From Histomonas meleagridis (taxonomy: Eukaryota; Parabasalia; Tritrichomonadida; Dientamoebidae): a DNA stretch of 64,000 nt. The position numbers were made by a program, and so were the translations under genes. Location of the stretch: assembly GCA_020186115.1 (NCBI GenBank), contig WSYJ01000157.1, positions 124,001 to 188,000 on the forward strand. The letters run 5' to 3'. Positions 10,488 through 20,313 of the stretch are shown here, piece after piece; position 1 is the first letter of the stretch, and each line of letters begins with the position of its first letter. The notes below the pieces were generated by a model. That model was not told the origin of the DNA. It did no database searches and saw nothing but the letters and a program-made list of their open reading frames with translations.

Positions 10488-11096
10488 ATGGAAGAAGAAA
10501 ACTCCATCAAAGTCATGTTCGTTGGTGGTAATACTGTTGGTAAATCAACCTTTATACTTTCATGCTTTGCCAATAGAGCACTAGGTGAGTATGTGCCTGT
10601 ATGTGTTGACATGTTTACCACCAACATAAAATATAAAAAAATCCAATTTGCTATTAAAATAATAGACAGTACTTATACTGAAGATCGGGTATTATTGCGC
10701 AAATATTTATATGAAAAATTCAAGCCAGATGTCTTTGTGTTATGTTTTTCACTAATTTGGTCAGAATCACTTAAAATCATCCGAAATATTTATATTCAAG
10801 AAATAAAATCCAATTGCCCATATGCAACGTATATATTAGTTGGGATGAAAAGAGATCTTCGGGATGAATATAATTCAATATCTTCTAAATTTGATTATCC
10901 TACTCATCCTGTTTCAGCACATCATGGAGAAGAAATGAAAAATATAATCGGTGCATATGATTACGTCGAATGCACAGTATTGGATAAACAATCGATGATG
11001 GATGTAATATATTCTTCAATTCGCGCTGTAATTGCAAATCGAAATAATAATAAACCTGCACCTAAAAACAAAAAGAAATCATGCGTTAATTTTTAA
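10488..11096 (+). CDS. Atypical Rho/Rac-like small GTPase with degenerate switch II
   Basis: This is a 202-residue Ras-superfamily protein. G1 is GGNTVGKST (13-21), the G2 region follows YVPVCVDMFTT (35-45), G4 is MKRD (120-123, in place of TKxD), G5 is ECTVL, and the C terminus is a polybasic stretch plus CVNF, a prenylation-type CaaX box. LRKYLYEKFKPDVFVLCFS and RDLRDEYN resemble Rho/Rac proteins. The G3 motif is abnormal: the expected DTAGQE is DSTYTE at 60-65, so both the invariant glycine and the catalytic glutamine are missing. By analogy with Rnd proteins this predicts poor GTP hydrolysis and perhaps a constitutively bound state. It would act at membranes as a cytoskeletal or trafficking switch. 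Its upstream region overlaps the end of the MULE. Confidence 0.82.
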   Translation: MEEENSIKVMFVGGNTVGKSTFILSCFANRALGEYVPVCVDMFTTNIKYKKIQFAIKIIDSTYTEDRVLLRKYLYEKFKPDVFVLCFSLIWSESLKIIRNIYIQEIKSNCPYATYILVGMKRDLRDEYNSISSKFDYPTHPVSAHHGEEMKNIIGAYDYVECTVLDKQSMMDVIYSSIRAVIANRNNNKPAPKNKKKSCVNF

Positions 11097-11478
11097 GGAT
11101 GTTAATAAAATTATTTTGTAAAAAAAATTTTCCTTTTCTTGAACATTCGAAATTCATAATTAAAAACAAAAAATGAAAACTTGTCGCTAATTTCTCTTTA
11201 ATATATATTAAGCTATCAAATATATGATAATTTCGACAAGCAAAAATAATTTATTAAAGGAAATTGAATATTATATTATTATTCAAAATATATATTGAAA
11301 TATTTAAGTATAAATCTGGAACAAAAATTTTTAATATGTAAGAACCTTATGAAAACATTTTTTCTAAATAAAAATATTAAAATTCTATTTTGAGGAACAA
11401 TATTTTTGACTATTACATTTATAAATGATTTAACAAACAAAACAAAAATAAAAAACATAAAACATTTACTATTTCACA
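11097..11478. other. AT-rich spacer between convergent genes
   Basis: The 382 bp downstream of the GTPase and of the first BEACH gene are very AT-rich, with poly-A and poly-T runs. I see no open frame, RNA gene or clear repeat. Confidence 0.5.
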
Positions 11479-14400
11479 TTACTCTTTTCTTTGTGGGTAT
11501 CTTATTGAGTTTAAGTTTCCATCGTTCGTGAACACTACCAAAGTTTGCTTTGATTTACAGAACGAAATTGAAGCCACCGAACCCAAATTACACAAATGTT
11601 TATCTGTTTGTGGGTACAACACATCGAAGCACACAATGTTATATTTGTCATCCACATAAACAATTCGATCGATCCATTTTTCATCAGTAAAAGCGAACAA
11701 ATTCAAAACGCAAATTTTGAATTTCTTCTTTAGTAACATGTGACCATTTGGAGCGAACACGTAATAAAATTTATTAGTAATACAAACGAGAAAACCGAAT
11801 TCATTAGTGAATATGAATTTTTGAATTTTCTCTTTTTCGAACAAAATATTTTTAATATTTTTCGAATGACTTATTGAGAAAATAGTAATTTTATTTTTAT
11901 TCGTTTTATAAGCGATTAAATTTAATTTATCACAAGAAATTATTTCTTTAATTTCATCAGTTTCAGATGTTATAATATCATAATTTAAAGGGAATTCTTT
12001 ATTATTCGATAATGCTATTAACATTTTATCGAGCACAAATACAAAACAATTATTAATACTACAAAAAGATGTAATGTTTAACATACATGCAAAAGATTCA
12101 AATTGATAATTATTTGTTATTCGATACCCTAAACGATTTACAGAATCCAAAATTAAAACATAAGAATTAAAGATACAAATTCTTAATGAATCAGATTTAA
12201 AGAATTTTTGATTAATATTTAAAATAGTTTTAATCCCAATGTTATTAAATAGCCAATAATAATGAATGATCTTGAATGAATTATCTTTATCTATTATACA
12301 TAATAACTTCGATGATTTAAAGAATTCCGAAAACAAAATTCGATTTTCTGATAAAATTGTTAATGTTAAAATGTTTTTCTTTTGTTTCTTCTTATCTTTT
12401 ATTGATTGTAATGTAACATTAAATTGTTTTTGTGTCCATTCGATTAAATCATTTTTAATATTATTCGTTTCGATTTGTTTTCGACTTTCATACATTAAAT
12501 ATATTAATTCCGATTCATTAAATGTATCAAATTTAGTTAATAAATTATTAAAGTAATAATAAAATTGTGGAAGAATACAATTAACTTGTTTAAATCGATC
12601 GAATTCTTGAATGAAATCAATTTTCGTTTCATTATCATCATAATTATTATATATCCATTGTTTAAATAACTCATTTTTTTGTTGGAAATTAATTTTTTCG
12701 AATTTGGAAATAAAAGTGTTTTCAAATATAATTGGCATAAATGGATAATTTGTACTTACATTAAATGAATTACCATTAATTAAATTTAATGCTATGATTA
12801 AATCGAAGTTTGAGATTTTCCTATTTTTCCAACATTTTATAATTTTATTAATTTCTAATAATTGATTTCGTAATACTTTAAAAGGGAATTTTATAGTATT
12901 AAAGAATTGATTCATAGCATTTGATTCCATATTAATTAAATAAGCTGAACAACCACTTGTATATATTTCGAAGAATTCACTTGATATACAAGAGATAGTT
13001 AATATTGTATGAAATGGTATTATAATTCTCGGCTTAGCTATTTCCATTATTTGTATCTCTTTAGCAAATAATGATAACGTAACTAAGTTACGTGATTTTA
13101 ATGTGACTAAAACACATTGTGCAAAAAACATTGGAATTTCATTTTTAGTATTTTTCGTAGATATTTTATATATAAATTCAATCGGTTCTTCAATATAATT
13201 GTTTTGATTCCATTTGGAATTAGGTCGGATTTGATATGGGAAATGTAAATATTGTGGTGAAACATTCGGTATTTGTAATGGTATATCAATGTTCGAATAT
13301 GATATTAATGATTTAAATCGAAATCGTTCTTTTTGGATTTGATTTGATAATAATTCCATTGGTAAATTAATTGATGCTTTAGGAAATAGAAACATTTGTA
13401 TCTCAGTGACTAATTTATATGTTTGTTTATCAATATCTTTAGCAATAGTTTGTAAATATGAAAATAATTTTAATGATATTTTAGGAAATGTTTTTGTTGG
13501 CGTTCGATTTTGTATAAATTTAATAATAAACTTTATAATAATTGGATTACTATCATTATCATTAAAATATGGTAACTTTAATAATGTTTCAATTTGCCTT
13601 AATAAATGTTCATTAAATTTTTTGGTATGTGATAACCAAAATTTGGATTCATAATTTAATAATTTATCATTAAATATTTGGTTTAATAATTCAATAGAAA
13701 ACAAATTGTTTATATTTTCATTGTTTTTATTTTCTTGTCTTTCATTATTATATATTCGTAATATTGCTTTAGAATGTGTACGTTTCTCAGTAAACTTAAA
13801 GAATAAACTTATTAATGATCTCGCAATGATTGATATCAATTGATTTTTATTAAACTTTTCAGAATTCGAATTAACAAAGATTAATACATCTGATACAATA
13901 CTTGCTTCGAAATCTCTAATTGTAGGGAATAAATTAGAAGCCCTTAATATCATTATATAATTTAATATTCGTGTATAATTCTTAACAAATCCATCAGCTG
14001 TGAACTTAAATAATATATTTAATATAAACGGTATATCGTCGAATAAACCTTTCAAAATTGCAATCATCGGAAACATAAACCATAGAAAATGTAACTCAAT
14101 TTGAGTTAACATATTTTTATTAATTTGTTTATTTTCTCGTAAAGATTTAATGATTACAATATCAGCAATAGGATCATTAATACAATCCAAAACTGAAATT
14201 GATTTACATTTAAGAGCAATTTGCATCAAATAATTTCTGGAATTTTCAACACGATTTGATAAAATAATTAAAACAATCAAATTAACAAATGAAACATCTT
14301 CAACAATTGAAGTTAAATCAGTTAATAAGATCAAAATATCGAAACTTAATTTCACTTTTTGTTGTTCGACGATATTAAACAAAAATTCCAAATATTGATT

Positions 14401-17400
14401 TGATTCAATTCGATTATTAATTATATCATTTTTAATTATCAAATAAAGAGTATTAATACAATTATCACCAATTGGTAAAGAATCCAAAACACGAAAACAA
14501 TTTGATTTTAATATGGAAAAATCTTTCGATGAATAATAAAACAAACAATAAGTTTGTATTAAAAATTGTATAAATAAATGATTACCTGCTACTGGTGTCT
14601 TAAAATGTGAAAAGAAATTAACCAACAATCGAATGATTCGATAAATATTATTTTGTGATGAATTACACCATAACCAAACATTTAATATACAATTCTCTAA
14701 TAATTCGATTTTCATATTCGGATCACTAATTGATTCGATAGTTTGTAATATACTTGATATTACTGATGGCTCACTTAAAAAATTCGCCTTAAATAAATAT
14801 GATATAATTTGTGTTATTTCACTCATCCTTAATATGAATGAAATCTTTTCATCATCTGGTAAAAAGTTATCAAAGAAATTTAATGGAAATCCAGTCATTT
14901 CAAAAAAGAATTTTGGCATTGTCTTATCGTCATCCAAATAAGATAAAAATAAATTATTTGAAATTGATTTTTTTGCAAAATTTGTACCTTTTTGTATAAC
15001 AAATAATATCATCTCAATAAATAAAGGCGTTTGTTGTTGAATGTTTCGAAATATTGGAAATAAATCTTCGATAAATAAATGATTTGGCATTAATGAAGGT
15101 AATGAAATGTTTTCTTTTTTAGCAGTAATATTTAATCGAGAATTTTGACTTACATTCGAAAATAATATATTTTTGAATTGTGATAAATCATTTAATCGTG
15201 TTGAATATAATTGATCAAATTGAGTTTCTTCATAAGGACTTAATATTAATGCAAATTCTCGCATCGATACTGGAGAATATTCATCTAAATATGAACTACA
15301 AGTTCTTCCAATATGAATTTTAACTTTTCCTTCGAATTCATTTTCTTTAAATATAATTCGATCAGAATATGAATCATTAACTTTAAAATACACTATGATT
15401 CGATTCGTTTCTAATTCCCTTCTAATAAATACAACAAAAAATGTCCATTTATTATCAGGAATTGGTAATTTAAGTTTTGCTGTAGTTCGATATTTAATTC
15501 CTTCATATCGAACAATGAATGATTCTTGTTTTTGTGATATATCTATATATTGATTAGATTTATCAAATATATGTAAAAAGTCAAATGATCCATTAAACTT
15601 TTGTGCATATGAAACATCAATTTTTGCATAAAATGTAAAAACAAATCCATTTTCTATAATTTTAGGATCTATTTCATTAACAATATATACAGGATTTGGT
15701 GAACATATTTGGAATCCTAAATCATCAACATTCGATAAAACTGAATGTATTGATTGTAATACTTTAGTAGCTATAGGTAAGAATTTTCCATCTTGTGGAA
15801 ATATTAATGATATAAATGTATTATTAACTAAAACTGATGAACATACAGAAGTCATAATTTTTAATAAGTTTAATACATCATCAATTAATTCATCATTATA
15901 TTTCAATAAAATTTTTCGTTTTTTATATATAAATTCTCCTTTTAATGACATCAACAAAAAATAATCTAATTCACCTTTATGACAATTTATAATATTTTGT
16001 GTCGAATGTAAACAAATTTGGATGAACAAATCAATTGTTTTCTTTAATTGATTTGAAAATAATGTAAATATTAATGTTATAAAACTTGGTATTTGTATTA
16101 AAAACATTTGACCTTTTGCTAAATTTGTTGAAGCATTTAAAAAATTAATGAAATATTGGAACGTTGATTCAGATGGATCATTACCTTCAATTTTTAATAC
16201 TAAATCAGCAATTAAATTAAATCGTTTCGATGATATTTTAAATGTTGGATCTGTTTGTGATATATAAGACAATAAAGAATATCCGAATTCTAATGATTCT
16301 TTATCAGAAAATTCATTTAATAACATTAAACAATGATTTAAAATAGGTGAAAATCGATTACCTAATGATATATTATGAGATATCACATGTAAAATTCCTT
16401 TAATAAATTCTTTAGCTATATCCAAAAAATATTTATCATTTTTATGGATTAAACAATGTTCTAATAACATATTTAAGAAATCCATAATTTGCACAGGTAA
16501 ATCATCGAATTTAGATAAACAATTAATAAATGAATTAAAAACAATTTTAAATAATGGCGGATCTGATAACATATTAATCAAAAAAGAAAAGAATTTATCA
16601 TTAAAAAAAGTAATTTTCGAAATTTCATAATTTTCTAATAATGATATCAAAACAGACATAATGACTTTTAATGCAAGTGATTTCTCACCAGAACCATAAA
16701 ACGTAAAATTTTGTTGCAATATTCCTGCAGCACAAATCATATCATATAATATATCAGAGTTTGCAAAGAATGAATTCCCATATATATAAGTTAATCTCAT
16801 TATACATTCGGCAAATAAATAAGGACTTGAAGAGAATTTACCTAAAATCGGAGTGAAATAAGTCGAATCAACTTTAGCTATCTCATTAAAAATATGATTT
16901 CGAATGATATTTAACTTATCACTAATTGGCTTTTCGGAAAAAATCGAATTATTTGTTGAAAACAAAATCGAATTAAATATTAATGATATTAATTCATTAC
17001 TTAAGTTACGTTTTTTAAATGTCTTTAATAGTAATGATAAAATAATCATTAAATCGATTTGATAATCTGATTTATATATTAAATCATGCGAATTTTTAAT
17101 AGTGTTTGATAAGATTGAAAGATATTCATCAGTCGAATTTTTGATGAATAATTTTATTTCATATGAATTAACTTTGATTTTGGTGCTTAAGGATTCATTT
17201 AAATCAGTTTTCGATTGTATTAATTCTTCTGGTGGAATTTTGAAGTCAGAACTATCGCCAACAACTAATGAATTCTCTTTTTCTTTCATTACTTCTTCAA
17301 TTGGAAACTCAATTGAATTTTTACGCATTAAATGTATCAAAAAAATCTCAAAAAATGTATTATAAATATTATAAATTTCGGGTAAATTCGTGGAATTCTT

Positions 17401-18195
17401 TTCAACAATAAATAAAATTCCTAACGCAGTCTTATCAAAATCATAAATTTGTTTGGAAATGGTTTTAATTAATGAGGAACTATTTAAACTTTGAAACGTT
17501 TTACTTCGCTTTTCTAATAAATATAAAATCGTTGATAAAATGGAATTGATCACTTCGGGATCTTCAGTTTCAAGACATTTTTGTGTAAGTGAAAGAATTA
17601 TATTAGAATACGAATCATCTATTAATTGATTCTTTAAAATGTGTATAATAAAAATCATTATAATATGATTGGAAAATGGAAACAAATCTTGAGTGATATA
17701 AACTGTCATTAAACCAAAAAAGATATGGAGATAATAAACTTGATTGAAATTGGTTAGTGTTATGTTTAGCAAGTTAATCATGTCTCCAAAAATTTTAAGA
17801 TCTACAATATCTGTATTGGTTGGAATATCATTAAGCCACGCTAAACAATTAAACATAAATAATATGGTTTCGGAAATTGTAAGAGGCCTTGCATTATCAG
17901 TTTTAGTTAAAAAATCTGTTAATTCCGTGGTGGAAAAATGATATGAGAAATTAACTTGATGAATTGAATAATAAAGTGTTTGACCTTCTTTTAAGTAGTT
18001 CGATAAATCTTGGATGCATTGAGGTGTAAAAAAAGGAAGTTTTTCCAAAATGGATAAATCATTTTCAACACACCCTTCAGGAAAGAAATCGTGAAATTTG
18101 GAATTTCGAGCTTTAAGCAAATATGCAATGGGGTGTAATTCTGTTTTGTGTTGTTTTTTATCCTTGGATGAGTTTCGGAAAAATCCTTTTTTCAT
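11479..18195 (-). CDS. Giant BEACH-domain protein (neurobeachin/Lvs-like), shortened BEACH core
   Basis: The product is 2238 residues. The N-terminal ~840 residues are helical, armadillo-like. A concanavalin/LamG-like sandwich follows at about 845-993, then a further helical region, a PH-like domain at about 1672-1770, a BEACH-related domain at about 1783-1930, and a C-terminal beta-propeller-like tail to 2238. The BEACH entry is recognisable as CWKNRKISNFDLIIALNLIN followed by YPFMPIIF, and the exit as ILPQFYYYF and LIYLMYESRKQIE. The middle of a normal BEACH fold (HYGTHYS and the HHADR segment) is missing. BEACH proteins are large scaffolds in vesicle fission, lysosome size control and membrane traffic. 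The interior is extremely AT-rich, with Asn and Ile in excess. The gene at 51058 is a paralogue with the same layout. Confidence 0.8.
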   Translation of the reverse strand: MKKGFFRNSSKDKKQHKTELHPIAYLLKARNSKFHDFFPEGCVENDLSILEKLPFFTPQCIQDLSNYLKEGQTLYYSIHQVNFSYHFSTTELTDFLTKTDNARPLTISETILFMFNCLAWLNDIPTNTDIVDLKIFGDMINLLNITLTNFNQVYYLHIFFGLMTVYITQDLFPFSNHIIMIFIIHILKNQLIDDSYSNIILSLTQKCLETEDPEVINSILSTILYLLEKRSKTFQSLNSSSLIKTISKQIYDFDKTALGILFIVEKNSTNLPEIYNIYNTFFEIFLIHLMRKNSIEFPIEEVMKEKENSLVVGDSSDFKIPPEELIQSKTDLNESLSTKIKVNSYEIKLFIKNSTDEYLSILSNTIKNSHDLIYKSDYQIDLMIILSLLLKTFKKRNLSNELISLIFNSILFSTNNSIFSEKPISDKLNIIRNHIFNEIAKVDSTYFTPILGKFSSSPYLFAECIMRLTYIYGNSFFANSDILYDMICAAGILQQNFTFYGSGEKSLALKVIMSVLISLLENYEISKITFFNDKFFSFLINMLSDPPLFKIVFNSFINCLSKFDDLPVQIMDFLNMLLEHCLIHKNDKYFLDIAKEFIKGILHVISHNISLGNRFSPILNHCLMLLNEFSDKESLEFGYSLLSYISQTDPTFKISSKRFNLIADLVLKIEGNDPSESTFQYFINFLNASTNLAKGQMFLIQIPSFITLIFTLFSNQLKKTIDLFIQICLHSTQNIINCHKGELDYFLLMSLKGEFIYKKRKILLKYNDELIDDVLNLLKIMTSVCSSVLVNNTFISLIFPQDGKFLPIATKVLQSIHSVLSNVDDLGFQICSPNPVYIVNEIDPKIIENGFVFTFYAKIDVSYAQKFNGSFDFLHIFDKSNQYIDISQKQESFIVRYEGIKYRTTAKLKLPIPDNKWTFFVVFIRRELETNRIIVYFKVNDSYSDRIIFKENEFEGKVKIHIGRTCSSYLDEYSPVSMREFALILSPYEETQFDQLYSTRLNDLSQFKNILFSNVSQNSRLNITAKKENISLPSLMPNHLFIEDLFPIFRNIQQQTPLFIEMILFVIQKGTNFAKKSISNNLFLSYLDDDKTMPKFFFEMTGFPLNFFDNFLPDDEKISFILRMSEITQIISYLFKANFLSEPSVISSILQTIESISDPNMKIELLENCILNVWLWCNSSQNNIYRIIRLLVNFFSHFKTPVAGNHLFIQFLIQTYCLFYYSSKDFSILKSNCFRVLDSLPIGDNCINTLYLIIKNDIINNRIESNQYLEFLFNIVEQQKVKLSFDILILLTDLTSIVEDVSFVNLIVLIILSNRVENSRNYLMQIALKCKSISVLDCINDPIADIVIIKSLRENKQINKNMLTQIELHFLWFMFPMIAILKGLFDDIPFILNILFKFTADGFVKNYTRILNYIMILRASNLFPTIRDFEASIVSDVLIFVNSNSEKFNKNQLISIIARSLISLFFKFTEKRTHSKAILRIYNNERQENKNNENINNLFSIELLNQIFNDKLLNYESKFWLSHTKKFNEHLLRQIETLLKLPYFNDNDSNPIIIKFIIKFIQNRTPTKTFPKISLKLFSYLQTIAKDIDKQTYKLVTEIQMFLFPKASINLPMELLSNQIQKERFRFKSLISYSNIDIPLQIPNVSPQYLHFPYQIRPNSKWNQNNYIEEPIEFIYKISTKNTKNEIPMFFAQCVLVTLKSRNLVTLSLFAKEIQIMEIAKPRIIIPFHTILTISCISSEFFEIYTSGCSAYLINMESNAMNQFFNTIKFPFKVLRNQLLEINKIIKCWKNRKISNFDLIIALNLINGNSFNVSTNYPFMPIIFENTFISKFEKINFQQKNELFKQWIYNNYDDNETKIDFIQEFDRFKQVNCILPQFYYYFNNLLTKFDTFNESELIYLMYESRKQIETNNIKNDLIEWTQKQFNVTLQSIKDKKKQKKNILTLTILSENRILFSEFFKSSKLLCIIDKDNSFKIIHYYWLFNNIGIKTILNINQKFFKSDSLRICIFNSYVLILDSVNRLGYRITNNYQFESFACMLNITSFCSINNCFVFVLDKMLIALSNNKEFPLNYDIITSETDEIKEIISCDKLNLIAYKTNKNKITIFSISHSKNIKNILFEKEKIQKFIFTNEFGFLVCITNKFYYVFAPNGHMLLKKKFKICVLNLFAFTDEKWIDRIVYVDDKYNIVCFDVLYPQTDKHLCNLGSVASISFCKSKQTLVVFTNDGNLNSIRYPQRKE

Positions 18196-18394
18196 TTTTC
18201 AAGTTGAAAAAAAAAGATAAAAAATATTTGACACAAATTTTTCAGAACTAATAAATGACATATTTTAATTTCATGTTTCACAAAAACCCACAAAATTTAT
18301 TTTTTTGCAACTCTTGGTGTATCATATTATAGTAATTTTTAAATATTAATATTAAAACTCAATAATGAACAATAATACCAATTAAGATGAAACA

Positions 18395-18985
18395 AAAACA
18401 TTGATACAGTATTATTTATATTCCCAAGTTTATACAAGATTTAGAATCTCTTGAAGAAATTATTTTTAGCTTGAGTAAAGATAACATTCTTCAATCTATT
18501 GATACTATCATATGTCTGTTAAGTAATGATTAATTGTCATCTTATTCAAATTTTATTCTCATTCAAATGATATTCATCAATTCTTTCGCAAAAGAAAGGC
18601 TTTAACATACATTTAAATTTTTTGAAACAAATTGATAACAAAGAAAAAGAAATCAATGAATTCATAATTATGAATTTATTAATGGCTTTAGAGATTTTCT
18701 TCCTAAGGATAACTCACAAAAATCACATTATCTTTTTGAAAAAATGTTTAAAGAAAATTTGATTGATCTTTTGTTATTTCAAAAAAAAGAAGAACCATTA
18801 AATTTTTTCATCACAAATCTTTTGAAGAATTAGAAAAATTCTTTAATAAATATTTTAGATTTTATACTTGTTCATTTGGAAATGAGTTTTTAGATAATTA
18901 TGAAGAACTTTCAAAGAAGAATGATTGGGAACTACAAAAACAAATAATTAGAGAAGGACATAATCCGAATAACTTATTTAATGAA
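18395..18985 (+). pseudogene. Decayed DUF3447/ankyrin-family copy (N-terminal region)
   Basis: Broken frames here match the N-terminal region of the DUF3447 genes at 46070 and 60812. The clearest part reads DNYEELSKKNDWEL, then REGHNPNN, close to NYEEPSKNDWELHKK and EGANPNEIAK in the copy at 60812. Several frameshifts and stops interrupt it and it ends before the DUF3447 core. The rest of 18196-19363 is AT-rich, with no gene I can support. Confidence 0.65.
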
Positions 18986-19363
18986 TGGATAAGAAGATGC
19001 AAGCCTTAAGGCTTTAGCCGCACTTTTCAATTGCACTTCTTTCGAAAGAACAAAATATCCAGAATAAAAAACGATTAAATTTTTGTCATTTCAGGTAACG
19101 ATAGATTGGCTGTTTGTTGTCTTCTTTTATTCAATAAAATTTCATATTTTATCTAAAAGAGATGTTGAGTTTGTTCAAATTCAGCCTCTTTTCGAAAAAC
19201 AACATGAGATTTTTAAAAAAAATCCCTGCAATTTTTTTAACGAAAAATCTCAGATGGTCTGCCAAAAAAGAGTGCAACATATTATAACAAAGCGAAGAAT
19301 CTTCAAACTCAATTTTTTCCAAATAGAAATTTAACGAAAAATCAAATGTTTACAGTATTTGTT

Positions 19364-19951
19364 TTAAATCTTGTGAACATGATTATGCCTTAGAGAATTA
19401 ATCAAAGGCAAATCATCAAAAGATCCAGTGCTGATAGGATGGAATATATATGAATTTCGATTATCCTGTTCGAAATTGTTATTTGTTAGGCCAAAAGAAA
19501 ACATATCAGCACCAAGAAGAGTACTTATTGGTGGCAATGTTGTTTTCTCGTTTTTCCTTAATTCGTTTATCCAAGGAGCATCATAAGTATGTATACTAAA
19601 TTTGTTATTCCTATTTTTCTTACTCCTTAAAGCAACTATATCTTCTTGTTTTCCGAGTTCACCAACGAAGTCTCTTACAAATTCTTTTATAGATGGCCAA
19701 TGCATACAAAACCATCCTTTCATTCCTGCTTTTGTTCTCCAAGCAGCACGATCAGTTGATATGTTGAACTTTTGACAAACAGCTTTTTGTATGTGTCTCA
19801 TGAATTTTGCTTCTTTTAAGTTGTGAGATAAGAATGCATCCATAACTTCAGGTAGATATTCACCATATAAAACCATCCTTTCGATCACTATATCCTTTTC
19901 TTTTTTACCTCTTTTATTTCTTTTTGACATAGGATCTTGAACTGGAATCAT
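19364..19951 (-). CDS. Hypothetical protein, possible DNA-binding domain
   Basis: This is a 195-residue basic protein. The N-terminal half is predicted helical and rich in aromatic and charged residues (VLYGEYLPEVMDAFLSHN, KFMRHIQKAVCQKF, AGMKGWFCMHWPSIKEFV), which suggests a compact helical fold, perhaps a winged-helix or homeodomain-like DNA-binding unit. The basic cluster SKRNKRGKKEK at 9-19 could be a nuclear signal. The C-terminal half looks disordered. I do not recognise a family and no catalytic motif is visible. ATG at 19951 is the first start; GGATAACCAACC lies just upstream on the coding strand, similar to the GATAAC core of a Trichomonas Myb-bound promoter element. Confidence 0.55.
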   Translation of the reverse strand: MIPVQDPMSKRNKRGKKEKDIVIERMVLYGEYLPEVMDAFLSHNLKEAKFMRHIQKAVCQKFNISTDRAAWRTKAGMKGWFCMHWPSIKEFVRDFVGELGKQEDIVALRSKKNRNNKFSIHTYDAPWINELRKNEKTTLPPISTLLGADMFSFGLTNNNFEQDNRNSYIFHPISTGSFDDLPLINSLRHNHVHKI

Positions 19952-20313
19952 AACTAAAATGGGCGTGGGTTGGTTATCCTCAAAATAGTTGTAATATTCT
20001 CAATTTCATGAATCACAACCGCATCCATACAAATCTTTGTCCAAACTATTGAAACACTTAAAAAGTTGAAATATCGACATCGTTTTGGAAATATTTATTC
20101 AAAAGTTTAGACGGTTATGGCCGGTCATTGGAACAGTTTTCTTGGATTATTGGCAGATTCTAAAGTTTGATAGTTTTAGAAATATGTCCTCTAATGAAAT
20201 GAACTGATCGTACACATTTCAACGTTCAAAGAAAAGACATTGGTGAAGATATCTCAAAGGCAAAATTTATAAACAATATGAAGACACAAATACAAACATT
20301 TCATTCATTGATC
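19952..20313. other. Intergenic region without recognised features
   Basis: These 362 bp separate the upstream side of the gene at 19364-19951 from the 3' end of the coiled-coil gene. I see no ORF, RNA gene or repeat that I can support. Confidence 0.4.

Noticed and set aside
19364..19951. Initiator-binding protein (IBP39-type) assignment
   Set aside because: Size and basic character were suggestive, but I could not match the initiator-binding domain motifs, so it is left as hypothetical.
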